Source: Mucilaginibacter flavus (GTDB lineage Bacteria > Bacteroidota > Bacteroidia > Sphingobacteriales > Sphingobacteriaceae). Taken from it: a stretch of 64,000 nt of DNA. Below the pieces are notes generated by a model, which saw only the letters and a program-made list of their open reading frames with translations, was not told where the DNA came from and did not search any database. A program made the translations under genes and the position numbers. Positions 1 to 8,419 of the stretch are shown piece by piece. The stretch's first letter is position 1. Each line of letters starts with the position of its first letter. The stretch lies in NCBI RefSeq assembly GCF_030409315.1, contig NZ_JAUFPS010000041.1, forward strand, positions 310,001-374,000. Direction: 5' to 3'.

Positions 1-511
1 ACCAACCAAGGGCGTTTTTTGGAGTACAACAGTTAGCGGTTTTACAGGCTTAAGCAATAGCAGCCATAACACTTATGGACAAATTCTTTCTGAATTTAGC
101 TTTTACTTAAACCCGGATAAAGATTCTGTATTGGTAATAGCCAACCGAACCGGCTTAGGCACAACTATTGGCGATGCTACTTACTTTCAACAGATGAAAC
201 TGGGTGGTTTTCAAAATTTCAGGGGTTTTCATACCAATAGGTTTACTGGCAAATCCATAGCCTATAATAATTTGGAATTGCGTTTGAAGGTGCTTGATTT
301 TACATCATACCTGTTGCCCGGTTCATTTGGTGTAATAGGATTTAACGATGTCGGCCGTGTATGGAGCCCCGGCGAACACTCGGATCAATGGCACGATGGC
401 TACGGCGGGGGTATTTACGTAATACCCGCTCAACTGGTAATCATAGAAGCCGTAATGGGTTTTTCAAAAGAAGGCAGTTTGCCGTATATATCAATTGGTT
501 TGAGGTTTTAG
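1..511 (+). CDS. Omp85/BamA-TamA-type outer membrane barrel, C-terminal part (5' end outside window)
   Basis: Partial gene: the frame is already open at base 2 and ends with TAG at 509-511, giving about 169 residues. The visible part alternates short polar and hydrophobic strands and ends in Gly-Leu-Arg-Phe, the terminal aromatic residue expected for an outer membrane beta-barrel. The segment FQNFRGF (bases 209-229) matches the conserved RGF/RGY motif of loop 6 in Omp85 proteins. The family inserts or translocates proteins or lipids at the outer membrane. In Bacteroidota such barrels may be fused to other N-terminal domains, which cannot be judged here. The class is fairly secure; the specific member is not. 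Confidence 0.72.
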   Translation, partial: PTKGVFWSTTVSGFTGLSNSSHNTYGQILSEFSFYLNPDKDSVLVIANRTGLGTTIGDATYFQQMKLGGFQNFRGFHTNRFTGKSIAYNNLELRLKVLDFTSYLLPGSFGVIGFNDVGRVWSPGEHSDQWHDGYGGGIYVIPAQLVIIEAVMGFSKEGSLPYISIGLRF

Positions 512-606
512 CCTCACCCCAACTCTTTCCAAGGGAGAGGGCTTTGGATGGCTTCTAAAAATCGCAAATCAAAAGTCCTCTCCTTTGGAGAGGATTTAGG
601 TGAGGC
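511..606. repeat. Intergenic palindromic (REP-like) element
   Basis: Outer arms GCCTCACC (511-518) and GGTGAGGC (599-606) are perfect reverse complements. Inside lie two smaller palindromes, CTCTTTCCAAGGGAGAG near 523-539 and CCTCTCCTTTGGAGAGG near 577-593. It sits between the convergent barrel gene and the DAC-like gene and could fold as a bidirectional terminator. I infer that it belongs to a dispersed intergenic repeat family. Confidence 0.7.
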
Positions 607-607
607 C

Positions 608-1768
608 TTACAATAGCAAAATATCTATCTGGTGCGCATGCACCATATTCACAATTGGCGACCATGCGAAAACCGTAAACCGGCCATCCTGTGAGGCTAC
701 TAATGCGATGGCATCCTTTTGATCAAATACAAATTGCGCGGCCGATAAATGCCTGGTGCCACCATTTTGTGCAGGATGGATCACTTTGGTTGAGCAGCCT
801 ACAATCGGTTCGGTAACCACAATCTCTTCCACGCGGGTACTTTTTGACGACCGGCCGATTTTTGCGCCGAAAGCCAGCAATTCATGTTTATCGTTAATAA
901 CAGTCGCTCCGTCGATAGAGGTTAATCCGCCTATGGTATCAACGGCGCGGCGGAGTTTCTCCTGCCATGAAGTATGATATTTTTCAATACCCTCATGAAT
1001 CATCAGATCGGTAAGGCCAGAAAATGGTGGCGAAACAGGGTAGGAGATAGGCGAAATGATTGAATCCATCCAGTCGTCATTACCGGCGGGTACAACCAAC
1101 AGGATGCCACCACGCTTATGGGCCTGCATAGAGGCTGCGAGCTGCACCAATACGTTTACTGGGTCGTTCCATAATGATGGCAGCGTAAAATCAAGCATGG
1201 AAGTAAGGATGGTAGGGCAATCAGATAGCGAAGAACCCTGCTCATCTACCACTTTTATTTCATCTCCTTTTAGGATGGCTATGTTCACAAACTTGCCAAA
1301 GCCATCAACCCGGCGGTGTTTTATAACCAATAGGCCGGGTTCTATAACTTCTAATACAAAACAGTAGGCGGGGATAGCCAATGTAGTTCCCCAAACATAT
1401 AGTTCACCATCCTCAACCCAAACGCCTAAATGAATACCCGGCTGTTGCACTGCCGAAGCAAATTTGGTTAAGATATTTGGTGCCAGTGGAATTTTATGAC
1501 CAAACAGCAAAGGTTGTCCCGCGCTTTCGGGCGGTAAAAATGCCAGCGTAAACTTTGGCGAATAGCCTTCCTCGCGCCGCAGGCTTGCCCAAAAGGAAAT
1601 ATCTATAATGGTTTCAATGGTTTCAATATCCGGCGTTGGCGCCGCAAAATCTGCAGCACTTTCCGATTTAACCAAAGAGTGGAAATATTTAAAATGACGC
1701 TCTAATGTAGGCGCCACGCTACGCGCGGCTTTGTATGTTGGTTCAGCTGATAAGCTTTTTGTTTTCAT
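608..1768 (-). CDS. Diadenylate-cyclase-like protein (DACNV sensor / DisA_N-type domain)
   Basis: A 386-residue soluble protein without signal peptide. The C-terminal part carries the two hallmarks of the DAC (DisA_N) domain: DGA at residues 286-288 followed by a hydrophobic strand, and GGTRH at 336-340 followed by a strand-helix pattern and a Gly-rich turn. DAC domains join two ATP into cyclic di-AMP. The canonical RHR triad reads RHL here (residues 339-341), so activity is uncertain. Residues 1-250 form the putative sensor half; I believe the family is annotated as 'putative sensor domain DACNV-containing protein' in Bacteroidota. It stands alone on its strand, converging on the barrel gene. 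It may be a cyclic-di-AMP synthase, or a degenerate nucleotide-binding sensor. Confidence 0.68.
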   Translation of the reverse strand: MKTKSLSAEPTYKAARSVAPTLERHFKYFHSLVKSESAADFAAPTPDIETIETIIDISFWASLRREEGYSPKFTLAFLPPESAGQPLLFGHKIPLAPNILTKFASAVQQPGIHLGVWVEDGELYVWGTTLAIPAYCFVLEVIEPGLLVIKHRRVDGFGKFVNIAILKGDEIKVVDEQGSSLSDCPTILTSMLDFTLPSLWNDPVNVLVQLAASMQAHKRGGILLVVPAGNDDWMDSIISPISYPVSPPFSGLTDLMIHEGIEKYHTSWQEKLRRAVDTIGGLTSIDGATVINDKHELLAFGAKIGRSSKSTRVEEIVVTEPIVGCSTKVIHPAQNGGTRHLSAAQFVFDQKDAIALVASQDGRFTVFAWSPIVNMVHAHQIDILLL

Positions 1769-1961
1769 TTTTTTATTAAAAGTACTGTGGCTGTATAGCC
1801 TTTTGAATATTTGTCCCTATCAAAAATAAACCATAAATGTTGGCATCACAAACAAATGCCTCAAAATTGCAATTAGCCGATAATTGACATCTGTGTCCAA
1901 CCGGTAATGTCACAAGCGAACGGTTACAAATAAACAAACCATGCAGGATTAATTTATTTTT

Positions 1962-1969
1962 TACTTTTG
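1962..1969 (+). promoter_or_regulatory. TACTTTTG promoter box 4 nt before the MFS start codon
   Basis: TACTTTTG matches the Bacteroidota -7 consensus TAnnTTTG exactly and ends 4 nt before the ATG at 1974. Transcription would then begin at or next to the start codon, implying a leaderless or near-leaderless mRNA. Confidence 0.55.
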
Positions 1970-1973
1970 CCGC

Positions 1974-3146
1974 ATGGATAACAACGCCCTCCCCAACAAA
2001 TTTAAACTGAGGTTTGCTTGTGGCGTATTTTTCTTTATTTCGGGTTTTGGGTATTCATCCTGGGCTTCACGTATCCCATCTATTCAGCAGCACTTACATT
2101 TAAACGAAGCGCAATTAGGTGCCGCGTTATTTGCTTTACCTATAGGCTTAATGCTTACCATACCCTTTACTGCCAAAATGTTAAAGCATTTTAGCAGTAA
2201 AAGCATCATGTTAGTTGGCGCTATAGCTTTTAACCTGTTGCTTTGCCTGCCCGGTTTTACTACTTATGTATGGCAATTGGTGATATTGCTTTTCTTTTTT
2301 GGTTCGGCACGTAATATTTTCAATTTATCGGTAAATGCGCAGGCTGTAGGGGTACAGTCTTTTTATGAACGGTCTATCATGGTAACTTTTCATGGCATCT
2401 GGAGTCTGGCTGGTTTTGCGGGGGCTGCATTGGGCTATTTAATGGTTTCATATAACGTATCGGCATCATGGCATTTGTTATGCGTTGGCATTGCCATGAT
2501 GATTATCGCCGCTATATTTTATCCGCATACTTATTATGAAAAGCCGGTTGTAAATACAGCTAAATCGGTTTTTACGTTTCCGGATAAACACCTCATTAAA
2601 TTTGCACTAATATCTTTTGGCAGCATGGCCTGCGAAAATACCATGTACGATTGGAGCGGTATCTATTTCCAAAAAGTGGTGCAGCCCTCAAAACCTGCGG
2701 CCACAGCGGCATTTGTTGTTTATATGGTAGCCATGACTATCGGCCGTTTTACCGGCGACAAGTTAGTGGCGTCCATAGGGATAAAAAAAGTACTCACCCT
2801 TAACGGTGTTTTGATATTTACGGGGCTGTTGTTTTGTGTTATTTTGCCCTACGCGTATACAACATACATAGGCTATGTTATGGTTGGGTTGGGTGTATCC
2901 TGTATAGTTCCGCTGGTGTTTAGCATCGCTGGTAAATCACAAAATATGAACACTGGGCAGGCGCTGGCGGCTATTTCAACCGTCGGCTATCTTGGTTTTC
3001 TTATTATTCCACCTGCGGTTGGTTTTATAGCTCAGGCTGTTGGGTTGCGCTGGGCTTTTGGCATTGTATCCGGCTTTGGTGCGCTTATTATTGTGATGGT
3101 ATCGCAAATTAACGAGGGTGAACAAGCCAAAGTTATCGCCTCCTAA
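1974..3146 (+). CDS. MFS transporter (YbjJ-like)
   Basis: A 390-residue integral membrane protein with about 12 hydrophobic segments, consistent with a major facilitator in the inner membrane. The N-terminal stretch WASRIPSIQQHLHLNEAQLG followed by a second helix resembles the TM1-TM2 loop of YbjJ-type permeases, whose substrates are poorly defined. The ATG at 1974 is supported by the promoter box just upstream and by the first helix starting about 13 residues later. The gene is followed after 24 bp by a DUF3820 gene on the same strand, possibly co-transcribed. The MFS fold is secure; the substrate is unknown. Confidence 0.8.
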   Translation: MDNNALPNKFKLRFACGVFFFISGFGYSSWASRIPSIQQHLHLNEAQLGAALFALPIGLMLTIPFTAKMLKHFSSKSIMLVGAIAFNLLLCLPGFTTYVWQLVILLFFFGSARNIFNLSVNAQAVGVQSFYERSIMVTFHGIWSLAGFAGAALGYLMVSYNVSASWHLLCVGIAMMIIAAIFYPHTYYEKPVVNTAKSVFTFPDKHLIKFALISFGSMACENTMYDWSGIYFQKVVQPSKPAATAAFVVYMVAMTIGRFTGDKLVASIGIKKVLTLNGVLIFTGLLFCVILPYAYTTYIGYVMVGLGVSCIVPLVFSIAGKSQNMNTGQALAAISTVGYLGFLIIPPAVGFIAQAVGLRWAFGIVSGFGALIIVMVSQINEGEQAKVIAS

Positions 3147-3170
3147 AATAAATCGACTAACTTTACCGCT

Positions 3171-3434
3171 GTGCAAAACATACAACCCGATCCCAAAATC
3201 CTCATCGATATTGTTCAAACCCCCATGCCATATGGTAAGTATAAAGGCACCATTATTGCTGATATCCCTATTAGCTACCTGGAATGGATGGCGGGCAAAG
3301 GTTTTACTAAAGATAAGATGGGGATGATGCTATCTACCGTGTTTGAGATCAAAACGAACGGACTGAGCGAGATTTTGTTTATGGTTAAAAAATCGCTTAA
3401 CAAGGGCGGTGGGAGCAGCCCTAAACTGAGGTAA
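3171..3434 (+). CDS. DUF3820 family protein
   Basis: A short soluble protein of 87 residues. The segment MPYGKYKG, then a hydrophobic strand, a Tyr-Leu-x-Trp helix, a KGF turn and a final EIKTNGL helix are the recognisable DUF3820 pattern, sometimes labelled 'putative quorum-sensing-regulated virulence factor'. The molecular function is not established. The likely start is GTG at 3171; the sequence TAACTTTA lies just upstream, resembling a weak -7 box. The next in-frame ATG (codon 19) would begin exactly at the conserved motif and is less likely. Confidence 0.7.
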   Translation: MQNIQPDPKILIDIVQTPMPYGKYKGTIIADIPISYLEWMAGKGFTKDKMGMMLSTVFEIKTNGLSEILFMVKKSLNKGGGSSPKLR

Positions 3435-3511
3435 GCTAAGATTACCTTTTACTGACCATCCGTTGTAAGGTTTGCTTCGTAAATTCGTCTAAAGGAGTAA
3501 ACAATATCATT

Positions 3512-4168
3512 ATGAACAAGTTATTTTTGTATATAGCGGGTGTATTTCTGTTTGTTGGTTGCGCAAACGGCCAAACTTCAAGTGGTGGCGATGCGATGGC
3601 GTCATTACCAAAAGTTAAAACGGGTGAAGCGGTTGCAACCTTTGGCGGCGGATGTTTTTGGAGCATGAGCGAGGCGATGTCTGAATTGAAGGGCGTTAAT
3701 AAAGTAGTTTCTGGTTATGCTGGTGGTACAACCAAAAATCCAACCTATGAAGAGGTAGGTACAAGGACTACCAATCATGCCGAAACGGTGCAGATCTATT
3801 ACGATCCAAAAGTGATCAGCTACGCAACCATTGCCGATGCTTTCTTTTTTGCCCATGATCCAACTACGTTAAACCGCCAGGGACCTGATGAGGGTACAGA
3901 CTACCGTTCTATAGCTTTTTACCGTACGCCAGAAGAAAAGAATATCCTTTTGGCTACCATTAAAAAAGTAAACGAATCAAAGCACTATAACAATCCCATA
4001 GTTACGCAGGTAGTACCATTCAATGTATTTTACCCTGCCGAACAATATCACCAGGGCTATTATAAAACTCACCTCGATCAGCCATACATTGAATCGGTAT
4101 CAACACCCAAGGTGATGAAATTCAGAAAAACTATGGCGGCTAACTTAAAGCCGGAATTTGCGAAATAA
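3512..4168 (+). CDS. msrA: Peptide methionine-(S)-S-oxide reductase, lipoprotein form
   Basis: A 218-residue MsrA, which reduces methionine-S-sulfoxide in proteins. The signature GGCFW places the catalytic cysteine at residue 48, and the downstream blocks SGYAGG, NHAETVQIYYDP and PAEQYHQGYY complete the fold. Residues 1-17 form a hydrophobic signal ending at Cys17 in a lipobox-like LFVGC, so the enzyme is probably lipid-anchored outside the cytoplasm, where its reductant must be a periplasmic thiol system. The ATG at 3512 is preceded by AGGAG at a suitable distance, one of the few clear Shine-Dalgarno sites in the window. Neighbouring genes give no operon context. Confidence 0.93.
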   Translation: MNKLFLYIAGVFLFVGCANGQTSSGGDAMASLPKVKTGEAVATFGGGCFWSMSEAMSELKGVNKVVSGYAGGTTKNPTYEEVGTRTTNHAETVQIYYDPKVISYATIADAFFFAHDPTTLNRQGPDEGTDYRSIAFYRTPEEKNILLATIKKVNESKHYNNPIVTQVVPFNVFYPAEQYHQGYYKTHLDQPYIESVSTPKVMKFRKTMAANLKPEFAK

Positions 4169-4212
4169 GTCCTTCTAAAGGGTCGGACTTAAAAAGACAA
4201 TTATGTTTTTAA

Positions 4213-4246
4213 AGTCTCCCCTTCAGGGGAGATTTAGAGGGGCTTT
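4213..4246. repeat. REP-like hairpin, TCTCCCC-TTCA-GGGGAGA
   Basis: A perfect 7-bp stem with a TTCA loop (4215-4232) followed by TTTAGAGGGGCTT. A near-identical copy with a longer C/G run lies at 57971-58004. Here it sits between convergent msrA and corA, where it can also act as a terminator. Confidence 0.7.
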
Positions 4247-4254
4247 TGGTTTTT

Positions 4255-5379
4255 TTAAAGTTTATTAAACCACCCCTTTTTCCAAAATACCACCACCAGA
4301 GCAACAGCGATAGAAAACATCAATGCCAACGCGAATGGATAGCCATTTGGCCAGTATAACTCGGGGATGTTATTGTGGAGAATGTGGCCTTTGTCATCCT
4401 GGTGGGCAAAGTTCATCCCATAGATGCCTGCAATAAAGGTAAGTGGGATAAAAATTACCGATATAATGGTGAGCACCTTCATAATCTCGTTCATTCGGTT
4501 GCTTACCATTGATAAATAAAGGTCGATAATGCTCGAAGTTACCTCCTTGTAGTTTTCAATCAAATCCATTGCCTGGATGCAGTGGTCATAAGCATCGCGC
4601 AAAAACAACTTCACTTCCGGCGTAATTAGTGGACTTTCCGACCGGATCATATCATTGATCTTATCCCTTTCCGGCCAGCTTGCTCTGCGGATAATGATTA
4701 GTGTACGTTTAATTTGCTGGGAGTTAAACATGATGCTTTTATCGGCATCGGTATAAACCTTATCTTCAATGGCATCCAGCTTATCGCCAATTTTGGCCAG
4801 CAGGATAAAATAAGTATCAATAATGGTATCTGTAAGCGCGTAACACATATAACCGGGCCCCGCGGTACGGATAGCGCCTTTACCAGCCTTTAAACGGGCT
4901 TTTACAGCGTCGAAACACTCGTTATGGTCTTCTTCAAAGCTAATGATGATATTATCTTTTATAATGGCCGAAAACTGGTGATTAATCAGTTCATCATCAT
5001 CATTAAAACGTACTATCCGGCTGGTACTGAAAGCGTAATCATCGTACTCATCAAACTTTGGCCGTTGATGGATATTGGCGATATCCTCCAACACCAAAGG
5101 GTTAATTTTTAAGTGCTCGCCAATTTGCTCAATTAATTCCGCGTCGCCCAGGCCATTAATTTTAATCCAATGGGTATGGTTATCACATTTTTTAAGCTGA
5201 GATAAAATTACTTTGATGTCTTTACCTTCAGAAGTGATCAACTCATCTTTATTATAGCTAAAAATGGCTATATGAGGTTTTAAGGCACCTTCGGGGACCA
5301 CCACAAGTCCCGGGCGATCACCTACATTACCGCTATGCCTGCGCGCGTTGTACTTTACCCTCTTTATAATATTGTTCAT
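4255..5379 (-). CDS. corA: CorA-family magnesium/cobalt transporter
   Basis: A 374-residue CorA. The long N-terminal cytoplasmic domain (about residues 1-295) is followed by two C-terminal membrane helices, with the selectivity signature YGMNF at residues 320-324 at the end of the first. The C-terminus is lysine-rich, as usual for the cytoplasmic tail. The family forms pentameric channels for Mg2+ and sometimes Co2+ or Ni2+. The ATG abuts the stop of the upstream WbqC gene exactly (stop 5380-5382, start 5377-5379), so the two are almost certainly co-transcribed. A second, unrelated Mg2+ transporter (MgtE) lies about 8 kb downstream. Confidence 0.93.
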   Translation of the reverse strand: MNNIIKRVKYNARRHSGNVGDRPGLVVVPEGALKPHIAIFSYNKDELITSEGKDIKVILSQLKKCDNHTHWIKINGLGDAELIEQIGEHLKINPLVLEDIANIHQRPKFDEYDDYAFSTSRIVRFNDDDELINHQFSAIIKDNIIISFEEDHNECFDAVKARLKAGKGAIRTAGPGYMCYALTDTIIDTYFILLAKIGDKLDAIEDKVYTDADKSIMFNSQQIKRTLIIIRRASWPERDKINDMIRSESPLITPEVKLFLRDAYDHCIQAMDLIENYKEVTSSIIDLYLSMVSNRMNEIMKVLTIISVIFIPLTFIAGIYGMNFAHQDDKGHILHNNIPELYWPNGYPFALALMFSIAVALVVVFWKKGWFNKL

Positions 5380-5994
5380 TTACAAATAATTTATGCTTTG
5401 CGGACCCTGATTAAAAAGGAGGTCGACAATGCTCAAATTTTGCAGGAAGCCTTGTCGCTCTTCAAAAACCTGAAAATAGGGTTTTTGTTGCAATTCCGAC
5501 TCTTTTTTTGGTGTAATGCTTGCCCGGTAATCTGGCACTGAATAAGTAGGGTGGTATTCTTCTGTATACTTAATGTCGACTTTTATTTTGGTGAACTTCA
5601 ACAACAGATGCAGTAGTTCTTCATTAAAATCAAACAGGAAGTTAATCTGCTTTTTTTTATCATAAAACGCCGCGAAATCATCTTCGTAATATTCAAAATA
5701 GGCAGATCGGCGATAACAGGCCTCCAGGCTTTGCCAGTGTATGCGTTGCCACCTAAAATCGTAACTTATTTTAACATCTTTAATTTTGGTATGCGTTTTT
5801 GAACCTTTAACAACCGGAACTACCAGCGGAAGAATGCCCTCGGGCGAGTAAATGTTGGCCCTGTTACGATAAGTTTGCTTTGGGAAATGTTCTTCTCTTT
5901 CTATCAGAATATCAGGCTTATAGGTGTTTAATCTCGCGAAATACTCAACCGGCGGAAGATAAAACATAGGTAATACAGCACCTTTTTCAATCAT
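5380..5994 (-). CDS. WbqC-like family protein
   Basis: About 204 residues from the ATG at 5994. The N-terminal motif LPMFYLPPVEYFARL and the blocks KQTYRNRANIYSPEGILPLVVPV and IHWQSLEACYRRSAYFEYY are typical of WbqC-like proteins, first noted in O-antigen clusters; the reaction is unproven. A TTG seven codons upstream (6013) also keeps the frame, but it would run into the divergent acyltransferase leader, so the ATG is preferred. The gene directly precedes corA with no gap. Divergent transcription with a lipid A-type acyltransferase and a glycosyltransferase fits a role in envelope glycan assembly; this is inference. Confidence 0.8.
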   Translation of the reverse strand: MIEKGAVLPMFYLPPVEYFARLNTYKPDILIEREEHFPKQTYRNRANIYSPEGILPLVVPVVKGSKTHTKIKDVKISYDFRWQRIHWQSLEACYRRSAYFEYYEDDFAAFYDKKKQINFLFDFNEELLHLLLKFTKIKVDIKYTEEYHPTYSVPDYRASITPKKESELQQKPYFQVFEERQGFLQNLSIVDLLFNQGPQSINYL

Positions 5995-6029
5995 ATCTTT
6001 TATGTTTGTGGTCAAAATTGGTTAAAATA

Positions 6030-6914
6030 ATGTTAAAAAGAGGTCTTTTAAGGTTAGGTATTGTATTTTTATACCTCACATCATTATTGCCCTTTTGGTT
6101 TTTATACCTTATTTCTGATTTGCTGTTTGTAGTTATCTATTACCTGGCACATTATCGCCGGGCGGTAGTGCAGCAAAACCTGGCAAATGCCTTTCCCGAA
6201 AAACCTGAAAAAGAACGCCGACAAATTGAACGTAAATACTACCGCTACCTGGCCGATTTAATTGTAGAGACGGTAAAAATGATCACCGTATCTGAAAAGC
6301 AAATTCAAAAGAGGGTAGTGGCTACCAATGCCGAATTGGTGCATGAGTACTTTGCCAAAGGTAAAAGCATTATCGCGGTGGCCGGGCATTACTGCAACTG
6401 GGAAATGGCGGCACTCAATTTCAATTTTGTTACTGATAAACGTTTTATGATCGTTTATAAACCTTTATCAGACGAGATATTTAACGACTTTTTTATCAAG
6501 ATCCGTTCGCGCTTTGGCGGGCAACCGGTGGCCATGAAGCAAACCATGCGTAAAATGGTGGAGTACCGCAAGGAGCTAACTGTAAGCGTATTGGTGGGCG
6601 ACCAAACACCGGTAAGGCACGAAACTACTTACTTTACCAATTTTTTGAATCAGCCTACAGCTGTTTTTTTGGGGATTGAAAAAATAGCGAAAACCATTGA
6701 TGCCGCGGTTGTTTTTTATGACATGAAGCGGATTAAACGGGGTTATTACACTTATACACTAATACAGCTTACCGAAACTCCCAAAGAAACTACCGAGCAT
6801 GAAATTACAGATACACATGTGCAATATCTTGAAACGATGATCAGGCGCGAGCCTCAATATTGGGTATGGTCGCACAGGAGATGGAAGTTTAAGCCGGAGG
6901 ATTTGCAGCGATGA
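6030..6914 (+). CDS. Lysophospholipid / lipid A acyltransferase (LpxL-HtrB family)
   Basis: About 294 residues with an N-terminal hydrophobic anchor (roughly residues 8-40) and an acyltransferase domain. His120 and Glu125 in GHYCNWE form the HX4(D/E) catalytic motif of LpxL/LpxM enzymes, which add secondary acyl chains to lipid A from acyl-ACP at the inner membrane. The C-terminus has the usual QYWVWSHRRWK block (WxHRRWK). I prefer the ATG at 6030; a TTG at 6006 keeps the frame but lies in the divergent promoter gap. It overlaps the following glycosyltransferase by 4 bp (ATGA), indicating coupled translation. Confidence 0.88.
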   Translation: MLKRGLLRLGIVFLYLTSLLPFWFLYLISDLLFVVIYYLAHYRRAVVQQNLANAFPEKPEKERRQIERKYYRYLADLIVETVKMITVSEKQIQKRVVATNAELVHEYFAKGKSIIAVAGHYCNWEMAALNFNFVTDKRFMIVYKPLSDEIFNDFFIKIRSRFGGQPVAMKQTMRKMVEYRKELTVSVLVGDQTPVRHETTYFTNFLNQPTAVFLGIEKIAKTIDAAVVFYDMKRIKRGYYTYTLIQLTETPKETTEHEITDTHVQYLETMIRREPQYWVWSHRRWKFKPEDLQR

Positions 6915-7948
6915 TTAACAAATCGAAAGTTGCCGTAGTAATTTTAAACTGGAACGGTGTTAAATATTTGAAGCAGTTTCTGCCCTCGGTTATGGCTTCT
7001 ACATGGCCTGGTCTTGAAGTTGTGGTAGGCGATAACGCGTCTACCGATGATTCTATAGCGTTTTTACAACAGACCTATCCCAATGTCAGGGTCATTCAAA
7101 ACGATCAAAATTATGGCTTTACAGGTGGTTATAACCGCGTTTTGGCGCAGGTTGATGCCGATTACTACGTTTTGCTTAACTCTGATGTGGAAGTAACACC
7201 CAATTGGATTGAACCTGTTATTGGGCTGATGGAAAGTGACGAGTTTGTAGCCGCTGCCGCCCCTAAATTATTAGCTTACAATAACAAAGATACATTTGAA
7301 CACGCTGGCGCAGCCGGTGGCTTTATAGATGTTTATGGCTACCCATTTTGCCGAGGGCGTTTATTTAATGAAGTGGAAAAAGACCACGGCCAGTACCAGC
7401 AATCGGGCGAGGTATTCTGGGCTTCGGGTGCTGCTTTATTTATCAAAAAAAAATACTGGGATTTGGCAGGAGGTTTCGACGAATCATTTTTTGCCCACAT
7501 GGAGGAGATTGATCTTTGCTGGCGTTTAAAAAATATGGGATACAAGGTAATGTATTGTGCCGAATCGACCGTATATCACGTAGGCGGCGGTACTCTTAAT
7601 GCCGAAAATCCTTTTAAAACCTATCTTAATTTCAGAAACAACCTTTGGCTCATTAAAAAGAATTTGCCCTTTTGGCGTGCGGTATGGCTTATCAGCCTGC
7701 GTATGTGGCTTGATCTGGCCGCATTGCTCAAGTTTTTGGCCGATGGAAAGCGCAAGGATGCCTGGGCGGTGAGCAGGGCACACCAAAGTTTTGTGATCAG
7801 CCTTTTTACATCAAAAGGAAAAAGCCCCAAGCCAAAAGTTATATCAAAATCCTGGGATTTAACCGGGATTTACCAGGGAAGCATAGTATGGCAGTTTTTT
7901 GCAAAAAAGAAAACCAGGGTTACAGATTTGCCCGGTCGCCTAAATTAA
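6911..7948 (+). CDS. Family 2 glycosyltransferase
   Basis: A 345-residue GT-A fold enzyme. VVILNWNG at residues 9-16, DNASTDDS near 45-52, LNSDVEV (the DxD-like metal/nucleotide site) and the acceptor-side block GGFDESFFAHMEEIDLCWR are typical of GT2 rhamnosyl- or related transferases that decorate surface polysaccharide. A hydrophobic stretch near residues 245-275 suggests membrane association. It starts within the stop of the acyltransferase (ATGA overlap), so the two act from one transcript. Donor and acceptor sugars cannot be read from sequence. Confidence 0.88.
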   Translation: MINKSKVAVVILNWNGVKYLKQFLPSVMASTWPGLEVVVGDNASTDDSIAFLQQTYPNVRVIQNDQNYGFTGGYNRVLAQVDADYYVLLNSDVEVTPNWIEPVIGLMESDEFVAAAAPKLLAYNNKDTFEHAGAAGGFIDVYGYPFCRGRLFNEVEKDHGQYQQSGEVFWASGAALFIKKKYWDLAGGFDESFFAHMEEIDLCWRLKNMGYKVMYCAESTVYHVGGGTLNAENPFKTYLNFRNNLWLIKKNLPFWRAVWLISLRMWLDLAALLKFLADGKRKDAWAVSRAHQSFVISLFTSKGKSPKPKVISKSWDLTGIYQGSIVWQFFAKKKTRVTDLPGRLN

Positions 7949-7958
7949 GCTATATCGA

Positions 7959-8378
7959 TTATTTCAGGGTTAAATTCTCAATAGCTAACCTGTAAGAATC
8001 CATACCAAAACCAGCAATAACCCCGCGGCAACTGGCGGCCAGTGCCGAATGGTGCCTGAAAGCTTCCCGTTTATGTACGTTTGAAATATGCACCTCTATA
8101 ACCGGCGTGTTGATTGCAGCAATGGCATCGGCAATGGCTATTGACGTATGGGTATAAGCGCCGGCATTTAAAACAATACCGTCATACTCAAAGCCAATTT
8201 GGTGAAGTTTATTTATAATTTCGCCCTCTACGTTGCTTTGGTAGTATTCAATATCGACGTTTGGGTACCGTTTGCGTAATTCTACCAGGTAGCTTTCAAA
8301 ACTGGCGTCGCCATAGATAGATTTTTCGCGTACGCCAAGCAGGTTTAAATTGGGGCCGTTTATAATTTGTATCTTCAT
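7959..8378 (-). CDS. aroQ: 3-dehydroquinate dehydratase, type II
   Basis: A 139-residue type II dehydroquinase, converting 3-dehydroquinate to 3-dehydroshikimate in aromatic amino acid synthesis. INGPNLNLLGVRE at residues 6-18 supplies the catalytic arginine, Tyr22 lies in the active-site lid, and NAGAYTHTS (71-79) and EVHISNVHKREAFRHHS (95-111) hold the substrate-binding and catalytic histidines. Length and motif order are normal. It is transcribed alone, convergent with the glycosyltransferase (10 bp gap) and divergent from xerD (41 bp). Confidence 0.96.
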   Translation of the reverse strand: MKIQIINGPNLNLLGVREKSIYGDASFESYLVELRKRYPNVDIEYYQSNVEGEIINKLHQIGFEYDGIVLNAGAYTHTSIAIADAIAAINTPVIEVHISNVHKREAFRHHSALAASCRGVIAGFGMDSYRLAIENLTLK

Positions 8379-8419
8379 TGGTTCAAACTTAAGTATAAAT
8401 ACATTAAATAAAAATCAAT

